Part shown: one piece after another, positions 8,512 through 17,388 of the stretch
Layout: every line of letters begins with the position of its first letter
Numbering within the stretch: the stretch's first letter is position 1
Source of the DNA: Paenibacillus caseinilyticus
GTDB taxonomy: Bacteria > Bacillota > Bacilli > Paenibacillales > NBRC-103111
Direction of reading: 5' to 3'
Length of the DNA: 64,000 nucleotides
Assembly: GCF_027533645.1 (NCBI RefSeq)
Contig: NZ_JAQAGY010000009.1
Coordinates: 1 to 64,000 of the forward strand
Program-made: the position numbers and the translations under genes
The notes under the pieces: model-generated
Seen by the model: the letters and a program-made list of their open reading frames with translations, nothing else
Told to the model about the DNA's origin: nothing
The model's database searches: none

Positions 8512-9501
8512 TTGAAAGAGCTTATGTTGAATGAAAGTTGGCTGCACGAAGCCGTGCGCAATGAAGCGAAGTGCGCCGAAGCGCTGCGGAGTGCCGCCCG
8601 CCGTCAGGATGTCAAGTTGTATGTGGAACAGTCCCCCGAGATATACCGGATCGTCAGCCGGGCAGCAGCGAGGTATATCGCTGGCGAGACCCGGCAGGAA
8701 GGCATCGTTACCGCCCGTCAGCTCATGGAGAAAGGATACGCGGTGTCGCTCGAATATATCGGCGAGAATACGGCGGATGCGGAAGAATGCAAGCAGGCGG
8801 CCTTGGAATTCATGCAATTGATTCAGGAACTTGGCAGGGCAGGCATGACTTCCCGCATCTCGCTGGACCTCTCCCATATTGGCCTCGCGGTTGACCCGGA
8901 GCTTGCTTATTTGCATCTCACGCAATTGGCGGAGCTGGCACAGCTGCACGGGATGGAGCTTGTGATCAGCATGGAAGAATCGGAGAAGACGGAGGGCATC
9001 CTTGCTGTGTACGAGAGAGCAGCGGCTGAGCACTCCCATGTCGGGATTACCCTTCAGGCGCAGCTGGAGAGGACTCCGCATGATCTGGAGCGGGTGCTGG
9101 CCTGCCCGGGACGCATTCGTATCGTCAAAGGCGCCTATCTGGAGGACGAGAGCATCCCGCGCTCCGATGCCCTGAATGCGCGGTATCTGGAGCTCTTGGA
9201 CCGCTGTATCCGTGCGGGGCAGCCGGTGTCGATCGCCACCCATGACGAGCGCCTGATCCGGACAGCGGCCGAGCGGGGTTACCTGAAGGGGCCGCAGGTG
9301 GAGCTGGAGATGCTGTACGGGATCCGGCCGGATCTGGCGGCGAACCTGCGGGCAGCCGGCGCGCCGGTCCGGATCTACTTGACTTACGGATCCGAGTGGT
9401 TCCTGTACCTCCTTCACCGGATCGCCGAGTATCCCCCGAATGTGTATACGGCCATCACGGATATGATCACCGGTGCAGCGGGCCGGTCCGCGCTCTATTG
9501 A
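8512..9501 (+). CDS. Proline dehydrogenase (monofunctional)
   Basis: 329 residues from a TTG start at 8512 with AGGAGGG ending 8 bases upstream; an ATG four codons later has no suitable spacing. The enzyme oxidises proline to delta-1-pyrroline-5-carboxylate using FAD, feeding proline into glutamate. Family motifs are visible: SRISLDLSHIGL, RIRIVKGAYLE, and YLELLDRCIRAG, and the C-terminal LTYGSEWFLYLLHRIAEYP with substrate-carboxylate-binding arginines. Length fits single-domain PRODH of Gram-positive bacteria. No P5C dehydrogenase gene is adjacent, so the second step must be encoded elsewhere. The gene stands alone between a DinB remnant and a methyltransferase gene. Confidence 0.88.
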   Translation: MKELMLNESWLHEAVRNEAKCAEALRSAARRQDVKLYVEQSPEIYRIVSRAAARYIAGETRQEGIVTARQLMEKGYAVSLEYIGENTADAEECKQAALEFMQLIQELGRAGMTSRISLDLSHIGLAVDPELAYLHLTQLAELAQLHGMELVISMEESEKTEGILAVYERAAAEHSHVGITLQAQLERTPHDLERVLACPGRIRIVKGAYLEDESIPRSDALNARYLELLDRCIRAGQPVSIATHDERLIRTAAERGYLKGPQVELEMLYGIRPDLAANLRAAGAPVRIYLTYGSEWFLYLLHRIAEYPPNVYTAITDMITGAAGRSALY

Positions 9502-9675
9502 GCAGCCCGGCAGCCTCTTTTGATTGAACGCGGTGCCCATAGAACAGGCCCTCCCCCGCTCCAGGCGGCCGCATGCATTCACGGTAAGATTTGGTTTACA
9601 CTCGATCTTTCCTTTGCGAGGGGACGGCACCGCCGCGTAGAATGAAGGAAACGAAGCTGTAAGAGGAGTGCATTC

Positions 9676-10434
9676 ATGGACCGCAACAAATTCTCGATGA
9701 TCGCCCATAGGCATCATGCGTTCTATAACCCTTTGGACCAAACGAAGCTGGCCCGCATGCTCGAACGCATGGGACTATTCCCGGGAGCCCGCGTATTGGA
9801 CGTCGGAGCCGGGCAGGGGGAGCTCGCGCTGCGCATGATCGAACGGTTCGGAGTCTGCGTGACCGCACTCGAACTTAGCGCGGAAGCCGCGGAGCTCGGC
9901 CTCTCCCGCGCACAGGGCCGCGCAGCCGAAGGTGCCCTTACCTATGCCATAGGCGACGCGGGAGAAGAGATCGCGAGAATCCCCGATGGCAGCCTGGACG
10001 CGGCGCTCTGCGTCGGCTCCAGTCATGCGCTGGGCGGCCGGGATGCGGTCTTCGCCAAGCTCTTCCCCCTACTGAGACCGGGCGGCACGCTGCTGCTGGG
10101 CGAAGGCTACTGGAAGCAGAAGCCGGCGCCCGCTTACCTGGAAGCGCTCGGCGGCGGCGCCGAGGAGTCCGAGATCACGGACCATGCCGGCAACGTGACG
10201 GCCGGCGAAGAGGCCGGCCTGATTCCAATATGGGCAGCGGTAACCAGCGAAGACGAGTGGGACGACTATGAATGGCTGTATGCCAAATCCATTGAGGATT
10301 ACGCGCTCGAGCAGCCGGACGATCCGGATCTCCCCGCGATGCTCGATAAAAGCCGCCGGTGGCGCAATACCTACATGACGTGGGGACGGGATACGTTGGG
10401 CTTCGGCTTGTACTTGTTCCGTAAGCCGGGTTAA
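9676..10434 (+). CDS. Class I SAM-dependent methyltransferase
   Basis: 252 residues; ATG 9676 follows GAGGAG at about 9663. The Rossmann SAM-binding motif I is plain (ARVLDVGAGQGELALRMIER), followed by an acidic residue at the end of strand 2 (VTALELSAEAAELG) and a motif IV-like LDAALCVGSSHALGG. The C-terminal half (EDEWDDYEWLYAKSIEDYAL) is typical of a Bacillales group of uncharacterised small-molecule methyltransferases. Substrate cannot be read from sequence. The gene is monocistronic; a convergent secreted-protein gene follows. Confidence 0.85.
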   Translation: MDRNKFSMIAHRHHAFYNPLDQTKLARMLERMGLFPGARVLDVGAGQGELALRMIERFGVCVTALELSAEAAELGLSRAQGRAAEGALTYAIGDAGEEIARIPDGSLDAALCVGSSHALGGRDAVFAKLFPLLRPGGTLLLGEGYWKQKPAPAYLEALGGGAEESEITDHAGNVTAGEEAGLIPIWAAVTSEDEWDDYEWLYAKSIEDYALEQPDDPDLPAMLDKSRRWRNTYMTWGRDTLGFGLYLFRKPG

Positions 10435-10486
10435 GTCGGCCGGAGCGAAGCTCTACCTGACATACGTATCACTGGACGCGGCTCCG

Positions 10487-11806
10487 CTACTTCACAGATA
10501 CTACCTTTAATGCTGCGGAGGCGTATCCGGTCACGTCTGCCGGCAGGACAACCTCGAAGGGCCCGATGGTGGATGCCTTCCCCGAATAGGACGCATCGAA
10601 GTCGAGGCTCAGGGGGGCCTCCGCGATCACCTTTCCCTCGGCATCCGCAAACGACAGCTGCGCCTCTACCCGATGCTCCCCCGGAAGCATGAAGGTATAT
10701 TGGCCGTTCACGATGCTGAACGCCCCTTCCTGCCTAACCTGAATCGCGCCTAACCGAAGATCGGTATGGGCGGGGTCCGTAACCGACATGGGGTCTGCCG
10801 GGCTGATATCACGGGCAAGGTGGTGATTGAGCATGCCTATGTGTATCGTAGCCAACGCATACTGCCCGGCGCCAGGGTCAGCGGTCAATACCGCAGTCGA
10901 CGGTTCGCTGCCACGAAGCTCCAGGGCTGCTCCAGAGGAGGTGCTGATCCGCTCTCCCTTATCGTTATAGAAGACAACACGAAAGCCGACCGGAACCGTC
11001 TCTCCCGTATCGCGCCATGTCGGTCCCAGCCGCACCGTTGCTTGGAATCGCGTCTCTTTCTCATCTAAGTAAAAAAGCCCCAATCCTACCTCAATGTCGT
11101 TATATCGATCGACGGCATCCCCTTCATGAAGCCGGAACCATACGGGTCCTAACCAGGAATCCGCCCGGTACCAGTCTCTCCACACCCCCGTGACATGCAC
11201 CTTCTGGGGCGTTATGCTTGCTCCGATCTCATCGCGGGGAAAACGGAACAATCGGGTATTCGGAGCGGTCAAGGCCACTTCCGTCTGAAGCGGCTTGATC
11301 CCGGCGAGCACCTGCCCGCGGGGGGCAATCCATCCTGTTCCACCGGGCGTCTGGATCTGGTACCGCCCATCCCACTGCGCCACCGCTCTTGCGGTCTGCT
11401 TGCCGACGGTTCCTGTAGGCGACAATAATCCCGGATCGGCGTACACCTTCTCCTCTTGCGAAAGCTCCAGGTCGACATCGAGAGGCATCTGGCTGCCTCT
11501 GAGGGCGTTATCCGGGATAATCCACCGCTCGCCGAGCCACGTGGGGATGCGGTACATCGGCACTAGGTACCCTTCCCCGTGTCCTCTTCTTATTTTGGAG
11601 ACTTCCAGCACTTGAACTTGCTGGGGCGCGATCCGGCCGACTTCCACGAATTGATCGTAGATCGCTGTGGACTCGAAGAGCGTAAGGGTCTGAGGCTGGC
11701 CGGTCAAGTCCTGCGGGCCGTCCGCATGAACCCGTGCCGTCAGCGGACCGGACGCCATACTTGCCAAGAGTCCAAGGATGAGAGCGGTTCTTCTTGTTCT
11801 TTGCAT
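10487..11806 (-). CDS. Secreted protein with SH3-like repeats, unknown function
   Basis: 439 residues with a signal peptide (ALILGLLASMASGPLTARVHA). Residues about 35-260 contain three similar segments with an SH3b-like pattern, for example LVPMYRIPTWLGERWIIPDN, GRYQIQTPGGTGWIAPRG and WYRADSWLGPVWFRLHEGD. Such modules usually bind cell-wall material. The C-terminal 180 residues form beta-rich segments (FRVVFYNDKGERIST; FEVVLPADVTGYASAALKVV) resembling Ig-like or FxLYD-type domains. No catalytic motif is seen. It is transcribed towards the methyltransferase gene and appears to be single. A cell-surface or wall-associated role is inferred only from the architecture. Confidence 0.7.
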   Translation of the reverse strand: MQRTRRTALILGLLASMASGPLTARVHADGPQDLTGQPQTLTLFESTAIYDQFVEVGRIAPQQVQVLEVSKIRRGHGEGYLVPMYRIPTWLGERWIIPDNALRGSQMPLDVDLELSQEEKVYADPGLLSPTGTVGKQTARAVAQWDGRYQIQTPGGTGWIAPRGQVLAGIKPLQTEVALTAPNTRLFRFPRDEIGASITPQKVHVTGVWRDWYRADSWLGPVWFRLHEGDAVDRYNDIEVGLGLFYLDEKETRFQATVRLGPTWRDTGETVPVGFRVVFYNDKGERISTSSGAALELRGSEPSTAVLTADPGAGQYALATIHIGMLNHHLARDISPADPMSVTDPAHTDLRLGAIQVRQEGAFSIVNGQYTFMLPGEHRVEAQLSFADAEGKVIAEAPLSLDFDASYSGKASTIGPFEVVLPADVTGYASAALKVVSVK

Positions 11807-11898
11807 ACTCCACCTCGTTATCGCTTCATGACATTACAGCCCTATAGACGTACCGGGGTTTGAATAGGTTTCCAAGTCAGAACCCTTGGATTGGACCT

Positions 11899-11998
11899 AG
11901 ACTGGGACTGGGCCTCTGAGGATAAGTCCTGCGCGAACGCGAAGAAGCACTTGCGCGGAGTCATCGCGATGACCCTGCGCAAGTGCTTCCCCCAGTCT
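11899..11998. repeat. 100-bp palindromic element (MITE-like or RNA hairpin)
   Basis: An outer inverted pair AGACTGGG (11899-11906) and CCCAGTCT (11991-11998) encloses a much stronger inner hairpin: GAAGCACTTGCGC (11944-11956) and GCGCAAGTGCTTC (11977-11989), with a further self-complementary GTCATCGCGATGAC in the loop. On the minus strand, the direction of both neighbouring genes, no U-run follows, so a normal terminator is doubtful. It could be a small non-autonomous mobile element or a structured RNA between the SH3-like and nickel-transporter genes. Confidence 0.4.
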
Positions 11999-12045
11999 TA
12001 TTTTATAAGCAAGGTTTACTTCATTAAGAAAACAAGGGACTGCGG

Positions 12046-12711
12046 TTACTGCACCCACAGCTTAAACAATCCCTCGGTTACGCCGAGGTTGTACATGTAA
12101 TACACACCAAAGCCGGCACTGATCGCCCCCGTGAGCCCCGTCAGCGGTTTATTGAGACTCGCCTTCTTCGCCGTGAGGACAAAAGGAATCCCGATCACCG
12201 TCGTAAATAAGAGCATACCGAGGACCGTTCCGGCCCCAAAGACCAGAATATACACAGCCCCCTCCCACACGCTCTGAACCGTACTCATCGTCAGCAGCAC
12301 CATCGCTCCGCTTCCGGCCAGACCGTGAACGAGGCCGATCCACATCGACTTCGCATAGGAAACCGGCCGGTGACCATGATCGTGCCCATGAGCGGCTCCT
12401 GGTTTATGCACCTGTTTGAAGGAAAGAATCGTCGTCATCCCCAGATACACAAGCATGATCCCGACCAGGAACTCGAGGGACATGGCCCATTTCTCCGGAA
12501 TCTCGTCCTTCATGATCAGAAGCACGAGGCCGACAATGAACAACGTCGCCGTATGGCCCAGCCCCCAGAATACGCCGGCCAGCGACGAGCGGGATAACTT
12601 CCTGCTCTGACTGGCGATCGTCGATACAGCGATGACATGATCCGGTTCTATCGCATGCTTGATGCCTAGCACGAATCCGAGTGCTAGTATAGACAACAAA
12701 CTGACTTCCAT
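12046..12711 (-). CDS. UreH-like nickel/cobalt transporter
   Basis: 221 residues from ATG 12711, with GGAGGT six bases upstream (the frame is open to 12747 but lacks a ribosome site there). Six or so membrane helices. The first helix contains HAIEPDH, the HX4DH signature of NiCoT/UreH metal transporters, and a histidine-rich loop (AAHGHDHGHR) follows the third helix. UreH-type proteins import nickel for urease or other Ni enzymes; no urease genes are in this window. The upstream region has a consensus-like promoter and a palindrome of NikR type immediately downstream of the expected transcription start, which fits repression by nickel. Confidence 0.85.
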   Translation of the reverse strand: MEVSLLSILALGFVLGIKHAIEPDHVIAVSTIASQSRKLSRSSLAGVFWGLGHTATLFIVGLVLLIMKDEIPEKWAMSLEFLVGIMLVYLGMTTILSFKQVHKPGAAHGHDHGHRPVSYAKSMWIGLVHGLAGSGAMVLLTMSTVQSVWEGAVYILVFGAGTVLGMLLFTTVIGIPFVLTAKKASLNKPLTGLTGAISAGFGVYYMYNLGVTEGLFKLWVQ

Positions 12712-12761
12712 GGGAATACCTCCTGCATCATCGTAAAGTCGTGTCACGCTGCTGCGTCACC

Positions 12762-12789
12762 GTGTTACTCTCGTAGCTAAATGTAACAC
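12762..12789. promoter_or_regulatory. Candidate NikR operator upstream of the nickel transporter
   Basis: A perfect inverted repeat GTGTTAC-N14-GTAACAC (12762-12768 and 12783-12789). As I recall, this matches the non-enterobacterial NikR box reported from comparative genomics (GTGTTAC with 13-14 base spacer). It sits just downstream of the predicted start of transcription, where a bound repressor would block the promoter. No nikR gene is visible in the window. Confidence 0.65.
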
Positions 12790-12799
12790 ACCTGCGGGA

Positions 12800-12827
12800 A
12801 TTATTCATCCATTAAATTGCCTGTCAA
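12800..12827 (-). promoter_or_regulatory. Sigma-A promoter of the nickel transporter gene
   Basis: On the minus strand, TTGACA (12822-12827) and AATAAT (12800-12805) are 16 bases apart, placing the start of transcription near 12793, directly before the palindrome. The -35 hexamer directly abuts and shares its first bases with the T-run of the terminator of the upstream gene. Confidence 0.65.
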
Positions 12828-12867
12828 AAAAAAGAGCGCCCTCCCCTACGGGACAAAGGCACTCTTC
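12826..12867 (-). terminator. Rho-independent terminator of the DUF6509 gene
   Basis: On the minus strand, AAGAGTGCC pairs with GGCGCTCTT, with further pairing of TCCC and GGGGA inside, followed by eight T. It lies 10 bases after the DUF6509 stop codon. Confidence 0.8.
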
Positions 12868-12877
12868 TATTGGTGGC

Positions 12878-13177
12878 TCACTCCGCTTCTTCGAGACGTT
12901 CTTTGCAGAAGGCGCCGAGCTGCTGCACTTCCTCGTCTTCGAGATCGAACTCGAGGTATTTCTCGCTGCTGCGCTCGTAGAGCTCGTATTTGACGATTCC
13001 GCTGCGGCTTTCCTCGACGCCATAGATCACCCGGACATAGATACCCTGTTCGGAGTAGAGCTCGTCATCCTCTTCCACGTCCAGGTCAAGCCGGAACTCG
13101 TAACGCTGGCCCGTAATGATGCCGAACGGATCTTTAATTTTCTCCACGCTGTATTCGGTCACGCTGAACAATTCCAA
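12878..13177 (-). CDS. DUF6509 family small acidic protein
   Basis: 99 residues, very acidic, beginning MELFSVTEYSVEKIKDPFGI and containing GQRYEFRLDLDVEEDDELYS and YVRVIYGVEESRSGIVKYEL. I recognise this as the DUF6509 type of small conserved Bacillales proteins; function is not known. A GGAAAGGATG-type ribosome site precedes the ATG. It follows ileS on the same strand by about 135 bases and has its own terminator, so it may be a separate transcript. No membrane segments or metal motifs are present. Confidence 0.7.
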   Translation of the reverse strand: MELFSVTEYSVEKIKDPFGIITGQRYEFRLDLDVEEDDELYSEQGIYVRVIYGVEESRSGIVKYELYERSSEKYLEFDLEDEEVQQLGAFCKERLEEAE

Positions 13178-13311
13178 TCATCCTTTCCAGACTTCTGCCC
13201 TTATTATACAACAAAACAGGCAGAAGGCCAGAAACCCGGCACCGGTGGTCCGGGGAGGCAGCTTCCGATGCCGGCTCCTGCGGAAGCGGAAGGCCAAGGG
13301 ACTTGCAAGGA

Positions 13312-16300
13312 TTATCCAATCTTGATCCCAAGGCGCATGCCGGCCGCCGGGACCGTCTCCATGCCTTCGGCCGGGCCAAAAGCGAGACTGGCCAGAAGCA
13401 CGTTCTCCTGCAGCACCTGCCTGAATCGTTCAATCGCTTCCTTCACATCAGGATCGACATCGAGTACGAGATCGATTCGCTGCTCGATCGGCAAATCCAG
13501 CTTTTTCCGGTAATCTTGGACCGCACGTACGACTTCCCGAACGATGCCCTCTTGTTCCAGCTCCCGGGTGATCTCCGTATTGAGGGCAGCGGTGATACCG
13601 TAGCCGGACGCGGAGGCAAAGCCTGTTTTCGCTTGTTTGTCGACGAGCAGCTCATCCAACGCGATAGAGCGTTCTTCCCCATCCAATGTCACTTGGAGGA
13701 AGCCCTGATCCACGGCCCGTTTGGCTTCTCCGGCGGATAATTGTTTGAGATGGTTCTGAATAGCACCGACCTGCTTACCGTACTTTTTGCCCGCCGTTTT
13801 GAGATTCAGCTTGAGCCGGAACTCGGCAATCTCACTGTCGGATTGTTCGATCCGGACGTCTTTGACGTTCGTTTCGTCCTGAATGATCTCCTGGAACCGG
13901 GCCAGGTCGAACGGGCGCGTCAGGATGATCTTCAATTCCGACAATGGCTGGCGGGTCTTAAGTCCGGTATCGCTCCGGATGCTGCGCGTCAGCTCCACGA
14001 TGCGCCGGGCCGTCTCCATCTCCTCTTCGAGATCGGCATCAATCAGGGATTCATCGGCTTCCGGATAATCCGTCAGATGCACGCTTCCTTCGCCCCCCAG
14101 GTTGCTGAAGAGCTCTTCGGCGAGGAACGGCGTGTAAGGAGCCATCATCTGCGACAGCGTCAAGAGCACTTCGCCCAGCGTCTGGTAGGCGGAGATTTTA
14201 TCCGCCGTCATCCCGCTGCCCCAGAACCGGTCGCGCGAGCGCCGGATGTACCAGTTGCTGAGCTCGTCGATGAGGGCTTCGATCCCCTTGGCCGGATTCA
14301 GGAAGTCGTAAGCTTCGAGCCCCTTCCTTACCTGCCGCAAGGTGCTGTGCAGCCTTGACAAGATCCAGCGGTCCAGCACACTAGCCGGCGGCTGCGCCGG
14401 ATAGTCTTCCGGAAGATAGCCGTCCATCGCGGCGTACAGGGCATAGAATGCGTGCGTATGGGTCAGCGTATCGATCACCTTCGATTTGGCTTCGGCTACG
14501 ATCCCTTTGGAGAACCGCTTGCTGTTCCAAGGCGCACTGTCGGCCAGCAGAGCCCAGCGGAACGCGTCGGCTCCGTATGCTTCAATGATGTCCCAAGGGT
14601 CGACCACATTGCCTTTGCTTTTGGACATCTTGAGCCCCTTCTCGTCGAGCACGTGCCCGGTCGAGATGACCGCTTTGTAGGGCAGCTGTCCGTTATACAG
14701 GGTGGACACGGCCAGCAGGCTGAAGAACCAGCCTCTCGTCTGGTCGATGCCTTCGCAGATCATATCCGCAGGATACTGATCCTCGAACTTCCCGTCGCCG
14801 GCGGAGGGATGATGGTACTGGGCGAACGGCATCGAGCCGCTGTCGAACCACACGTCGATCACTTCCGGCGTACGCTCCATACGGCCTCCGCAGGAACAGC
14901 GCAGAGTAACCTCATCCACATAAGGCTTATGCAGCTCCAGGTTCTCGTCGACCTTCCCTGCCGCCCGCTCACGCAGGTCCTTGTGGCTTCTCGGCGCATA
15001 CTCCGATCCGCAATCCCCGCATACCCAAATGTTGAGCGGGGTCCCCCAGTAGCGGTTCCGGCTGATATTCCAGTCCACCAGCTCCTCCAGGAATTTACCG
15101 AAGCGGCCCTCGCGGAGATGATCTGGATACCAGTCGATCCGGCTGTTGTTCGCGATCAGCTGCTCCTTGACGGCCGTCGTCCGGATGAACCAGCTTTCCA
15201 TCGCGTAATACAGCAGCGGGGATTTGCAGCGCCAGCAGAACGGATAGCTGTGCTCATAGCGTTCTTTGGAGAAGAGCAAACCGCGCTCGGCCAAGCTCTT
15301 GATGATATCGACGTCACAATCCTTCACGAAACGTCCGGCCCACTCGCCGACCTGCTCGGTGTATCGTCCGGCCAGATTGACCGTATTCACAAAGTCCAAA
15401 CCATGCTCGCGGCATGTACGGTAGTCGTCCTCCCCGTGAGCCGGGGCCAGGTGAACCATACCGGTACCGCTGGTGTCGCTGACATAGTCCGCATCGACGA
15501 CGATATGCCCTTTGGTGACTTGGATATAGCCAAAAGGCGGTTCATAAGCCATGCCTGCGAACTCCGAGCCCAGATGCGTGGACTGGATCTCATAGTCCCC
15601 CTGCATCACACGGTCGACAAGGTTCTTGGCGACCACATACACCTCCCCGCCCTGCTTCACTTTCGCATACTCGAGATCCTTATTCACAGCCAAGGCGACG
15701 TTAGACGGAAGCGTCCATGGCGTGGTCGTCCAGGCAAGGAAAGTAAGACCGCCTTCCTTGCTCCTGAACTTCACGGTCGCGCTTAAGTCCTTCACATCCT
15801 CGTACCCTTGCGCCACCTCATGGGAGCTGAGCGTGGTCTGGCAGTCCGGACAATAGGGACTGACGCGGTGGCCCTTGTACAGATAGCCTTTGCTGTGAAT
15901 CTCAGCCAGAATGTTCCATACGCTCTCGATGTACTCCTTCTTCAGGGTGATATACGGATCATCCAGGTCCGTCCAATAAGCGATGGCTTCCGTGAGATCG
16001 CGCCACTGCTTCTCGTATTCGAACACGGAGCTCTTGCATTGCTCCACGAATTCCGCTACGCCGTACTTCTCAATGTCCTGCTTCCCCGAGATGCCCAGCA
16101 TCTTCTCCACCCCGAGCTCCACGGGCAATCCGTGCGTATCCCATCCGGCCTTGCGGACGACCCGGTAGCCGGCCATCGTTTTGTACCGTCCGATGAAGTC
16201 CTTGATCACGCGTCCGAGCACGTGGCCGATATGGGGCTTCCCATTGGCTGTCGGGGGGCCTTCATAGAAGACGAAGTTCGGCTTCCCCTCCCGGCCCTCG

Positions 16301-16392
16301 ACCGACTTCCGGAACGTTTCGTTTTGCTGCCATTGCCTAAGGATACGCAGCTCGCGCGCTCTTGCTTTTTCTTTTACATCTACTTTTCTCAT
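13312..16392 (-). CDS. ileS: Isoleucyl-tRNA synthetase, IleS2 (eukaryote-like) type
   Basis: 1026 residues. Charges tRNA-Ile with isoleucine in the cytoplasm. The class I signatures are intact: HIGH in PTANGKPHIGHVLGRV near residue 58 and KMSKS in LKMSKSKGNVVDPW. The opening (NFVFYEGPPTANG), GWDTHGLPVELGVEKMLGI and the length are those of the IleS2 group rather than of the housekeeping IleS1 of B. subtilis (about 920 residues, YVPGWDTHGLPIE). IleS2 enzymes are known for natural tolerance to mupirocin; the HIGH motif here is the normal form. A T-box leader precedes the gene, so it is induced by uncharged tRNA-Ile. Whether a second ileS exists in the genome cannot be seen. Confidence 0.96.
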   Translation of the reverse strand: MRKVDVKEKARARELRILRQWQQNETFRKSVEGREGKPNFVFYEGPPTANGKPHIGHVLGRVIKDFIGRYKTMAGYRVVRKAGWDTHGLPVELGVEKMLGISGKQDIEKYGVAEFVEQCKSSVFEYEKQWRDLTEAIAYWTDLDDPYITLKKEYIESVWNILAEIHSKGYLYKGHRVSPYCPDCQTTLSSHEVAQGYEDVKDLSATVKFRSKEGGLTFLAWTTTPWTLPSNVALAVNKDLEYAKVKQGGEVYVVAKNLVDRVMQGDYEIQSTHLGSEFAGMAYEPPFGYIQVTKGHIVVDADYVSDTSGTGMVHLAPAHGEDDYRTCREHGLDFVNTVNLAGRYTEQVGEWAGRFVKDCDVDIIKSLAERGLLFSKERYEHSYPFCWRCKSPLLYYAMESWFIRTTAVKEQLIANNSRIDWYPDHLREGRFGKFLEELVDWNISRNRYWGTPLNIWVCGDCGSEYAPRSHKDLRERAAGKVDENLELHKPYVDEVTLRCSCGGRMERTPEVIDVWFDSGSMPFAQYHHPSAGDGKFEDQYPADMICEGIDQTRGWFFSLLAVSTLYNGQLPYKAVISTGHVLDEKGLKMSKSKGNVVDPWDIIEAYGADAFRWALLADSAPWNSKRFSKGIVAEAKSKVIDTLTHTHAFYALYAAMDGYLPEDYPAQPPASVLDRWILSRLHSTLRQVRKGLEAYDFLNPAKGIEALIDELSNWYIRRSRDRFWGSGMTADKISAYQTLGEVLLTLSQMMAPYTPFLAEELFSNLGGEGSVHLTDYPEADESLIDADLEEEMETARRIVELTRSIRSDTGLKTRQPLSELKIILTRPFDLARFQEIIQDETNVKDVRIEQSDSEIAEFRLKLNLKTAGKKYGKQVGAIQNHLKQLSAGEAKRAVDQGFLQVTLDGEERSIALDELLVDKQAKTGFASASGYGITAALNTEITRELEQEGIVREVVRAVQDYRKKLDLPIEQRIDLVLDVDPDVKEAIERFRQVLQENVLLASLAFGPAEGMETVPAAGMRLGIKIG

Positions 16393-16424
16393 GGGAATCC
16401 ACTCCTTCGGGCTTCTGGAAAAAA

Positions 16425-16722
16425 CAAAAAAATCCCGCCCCGTAAGGGACGAGATTCGATTCTCGCGTTACCACCCTCGTTCCGCACGACCACACCCTGT
16501 GATCTTGCGACAACTCTGCGTACCAACATACGCGTCCCTTGTAACGGCGGGATCCCGGGGCGGCTTACTCTACTGCTTCAGCCTTCCTTCTCGGAGAGGA
16601 TTTTCCGCTAAGCCTTGAACGTTGGCTTTCAGCACAGGGCCAACTCTCTGGGGGACAAGGGGTTCAGCATACTCTTTCTCGTCAATGAATTTCAATGGGA
16701 TAATATGTGCATTGCATTGCTT
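16425..16722 (-). ncRNA. T-box leader RNA of ileS
   Basis: The minus strand carries the T-box sequence AGGGTGGTAACGCGAG (16462-16477), followed by a terminator stem (ATCTCGTCCC pairing with GGGGCGGGAT through two G-U pairs) and seven T. Upstream about 240 nt contain the expected stem I region. An ATC triplet at 16599-16601, in GGAAAATCCTCTCC, is a candidate isoleucine specifier; this assignment is tentative without folding. Uncharged tRNA-Ile would stabilise the antiterminator and allow ileS transcription. Confidence 0.92.
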
Positions 16723-16728
16723 AGTCAT

Positions 16729-16758
16729 GTTATACACCATAATCCAGTTTGCTGTCAA
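16729..16758 (-). promoter_or_regulatory. Promoter of the T-box/ileS transcript
   Basis: Minus strand TTGACA (16753-16758), 18-base spacer, TATAAC (16729-16734). Start of transcription is expected near 16722, giving a leader of about 330 nt before the ileS ATG. Confidence 0.7.
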
Positions 16759-16895
16759 TCGCCCGGCCTGTTTACCTTGAAGGAGATGTCCCCATCAGCA
16801 AAAGGTATTAATGTTTTTCAACATAAATATATTGATTAACGATAAATCATATGGTACATTCAGAATTGAAAATTACGAAGTGAGGTGCTCTCTTT

Positions 16896-17378
16896 ATGAA
16901 ACGGGGAACGACGCTCTTTTTAAAGCTGGCTGTTATAATTATAGGAATTCCTGTTCTTCTTTTGTGCCTATTCTTGGTGCCTGAATTAGCGAAAACGACA
17001 GCAACATTGTTTCCGGAGCTTGCTTATATGAAATATCTCGTTTCCATCATATTTTATGCATCGGCGGTACCATTTTACTTTGCTCTGTATCAAGCTTTTC
17101 AACTGTTAAGTTACATTGACCAGAATAAAGCTTTCTCCGAATTATCTGTAACGGCTTTAAAGAAAATCAAATACTGTGCCCTCACCATTAGCGGGCTGCA
17201 TCTGCTGGTCTTGCCCATGTTCTATTACTTTGCGGAGATCGACGACGCCCCGGGTGTCATCTTTGTCGGTTTGGTTGTTCCATTCGCTTCCCTGGTGATT
17301 GCGACCTTCGCCGGTGTTCTCCAGAGGCTTTTACAAGAATCTATTGATATCAAATCAGAAAATGATTTAACGATCTGA
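16896..17378 (+). CDS. DUF2975 family membrane protein
   Basis: 160 residues with four predicted membrane helices, starting MKRGTTLFLKLAVIIIGIPV. The segment FYFALYQAFQLLSYIDQNKA followed by FSELSVTALKKIKYCALTIS is the conserved core of DUF2975 proteins. Family function is not established. It is almost always encoded with a small XRE-type regulator, as here: the regulator gene begins 10 bases after this stop. The GC content is lower than that of the flanking genes. ATG 16896 follows GAGGTG at about 16880, slightly long spacing. Confidence 0.85.
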   Translation: MKRGTTLFLKLAVIIIGIPVLLLCLFLVPELAKTTATLFPELAYMKYLVSIIFYASAVPFYFALYQAFQLLSYIDQNKAFSELSVTALKKIKYCALTISGLHLLVLPMFYYFAEIDDAPGVIFVGLVVPFASLVIATFAGVLQRLLQESIDIKSENDLTI

Positions 17379-17388
17379 GGTGAATAAC

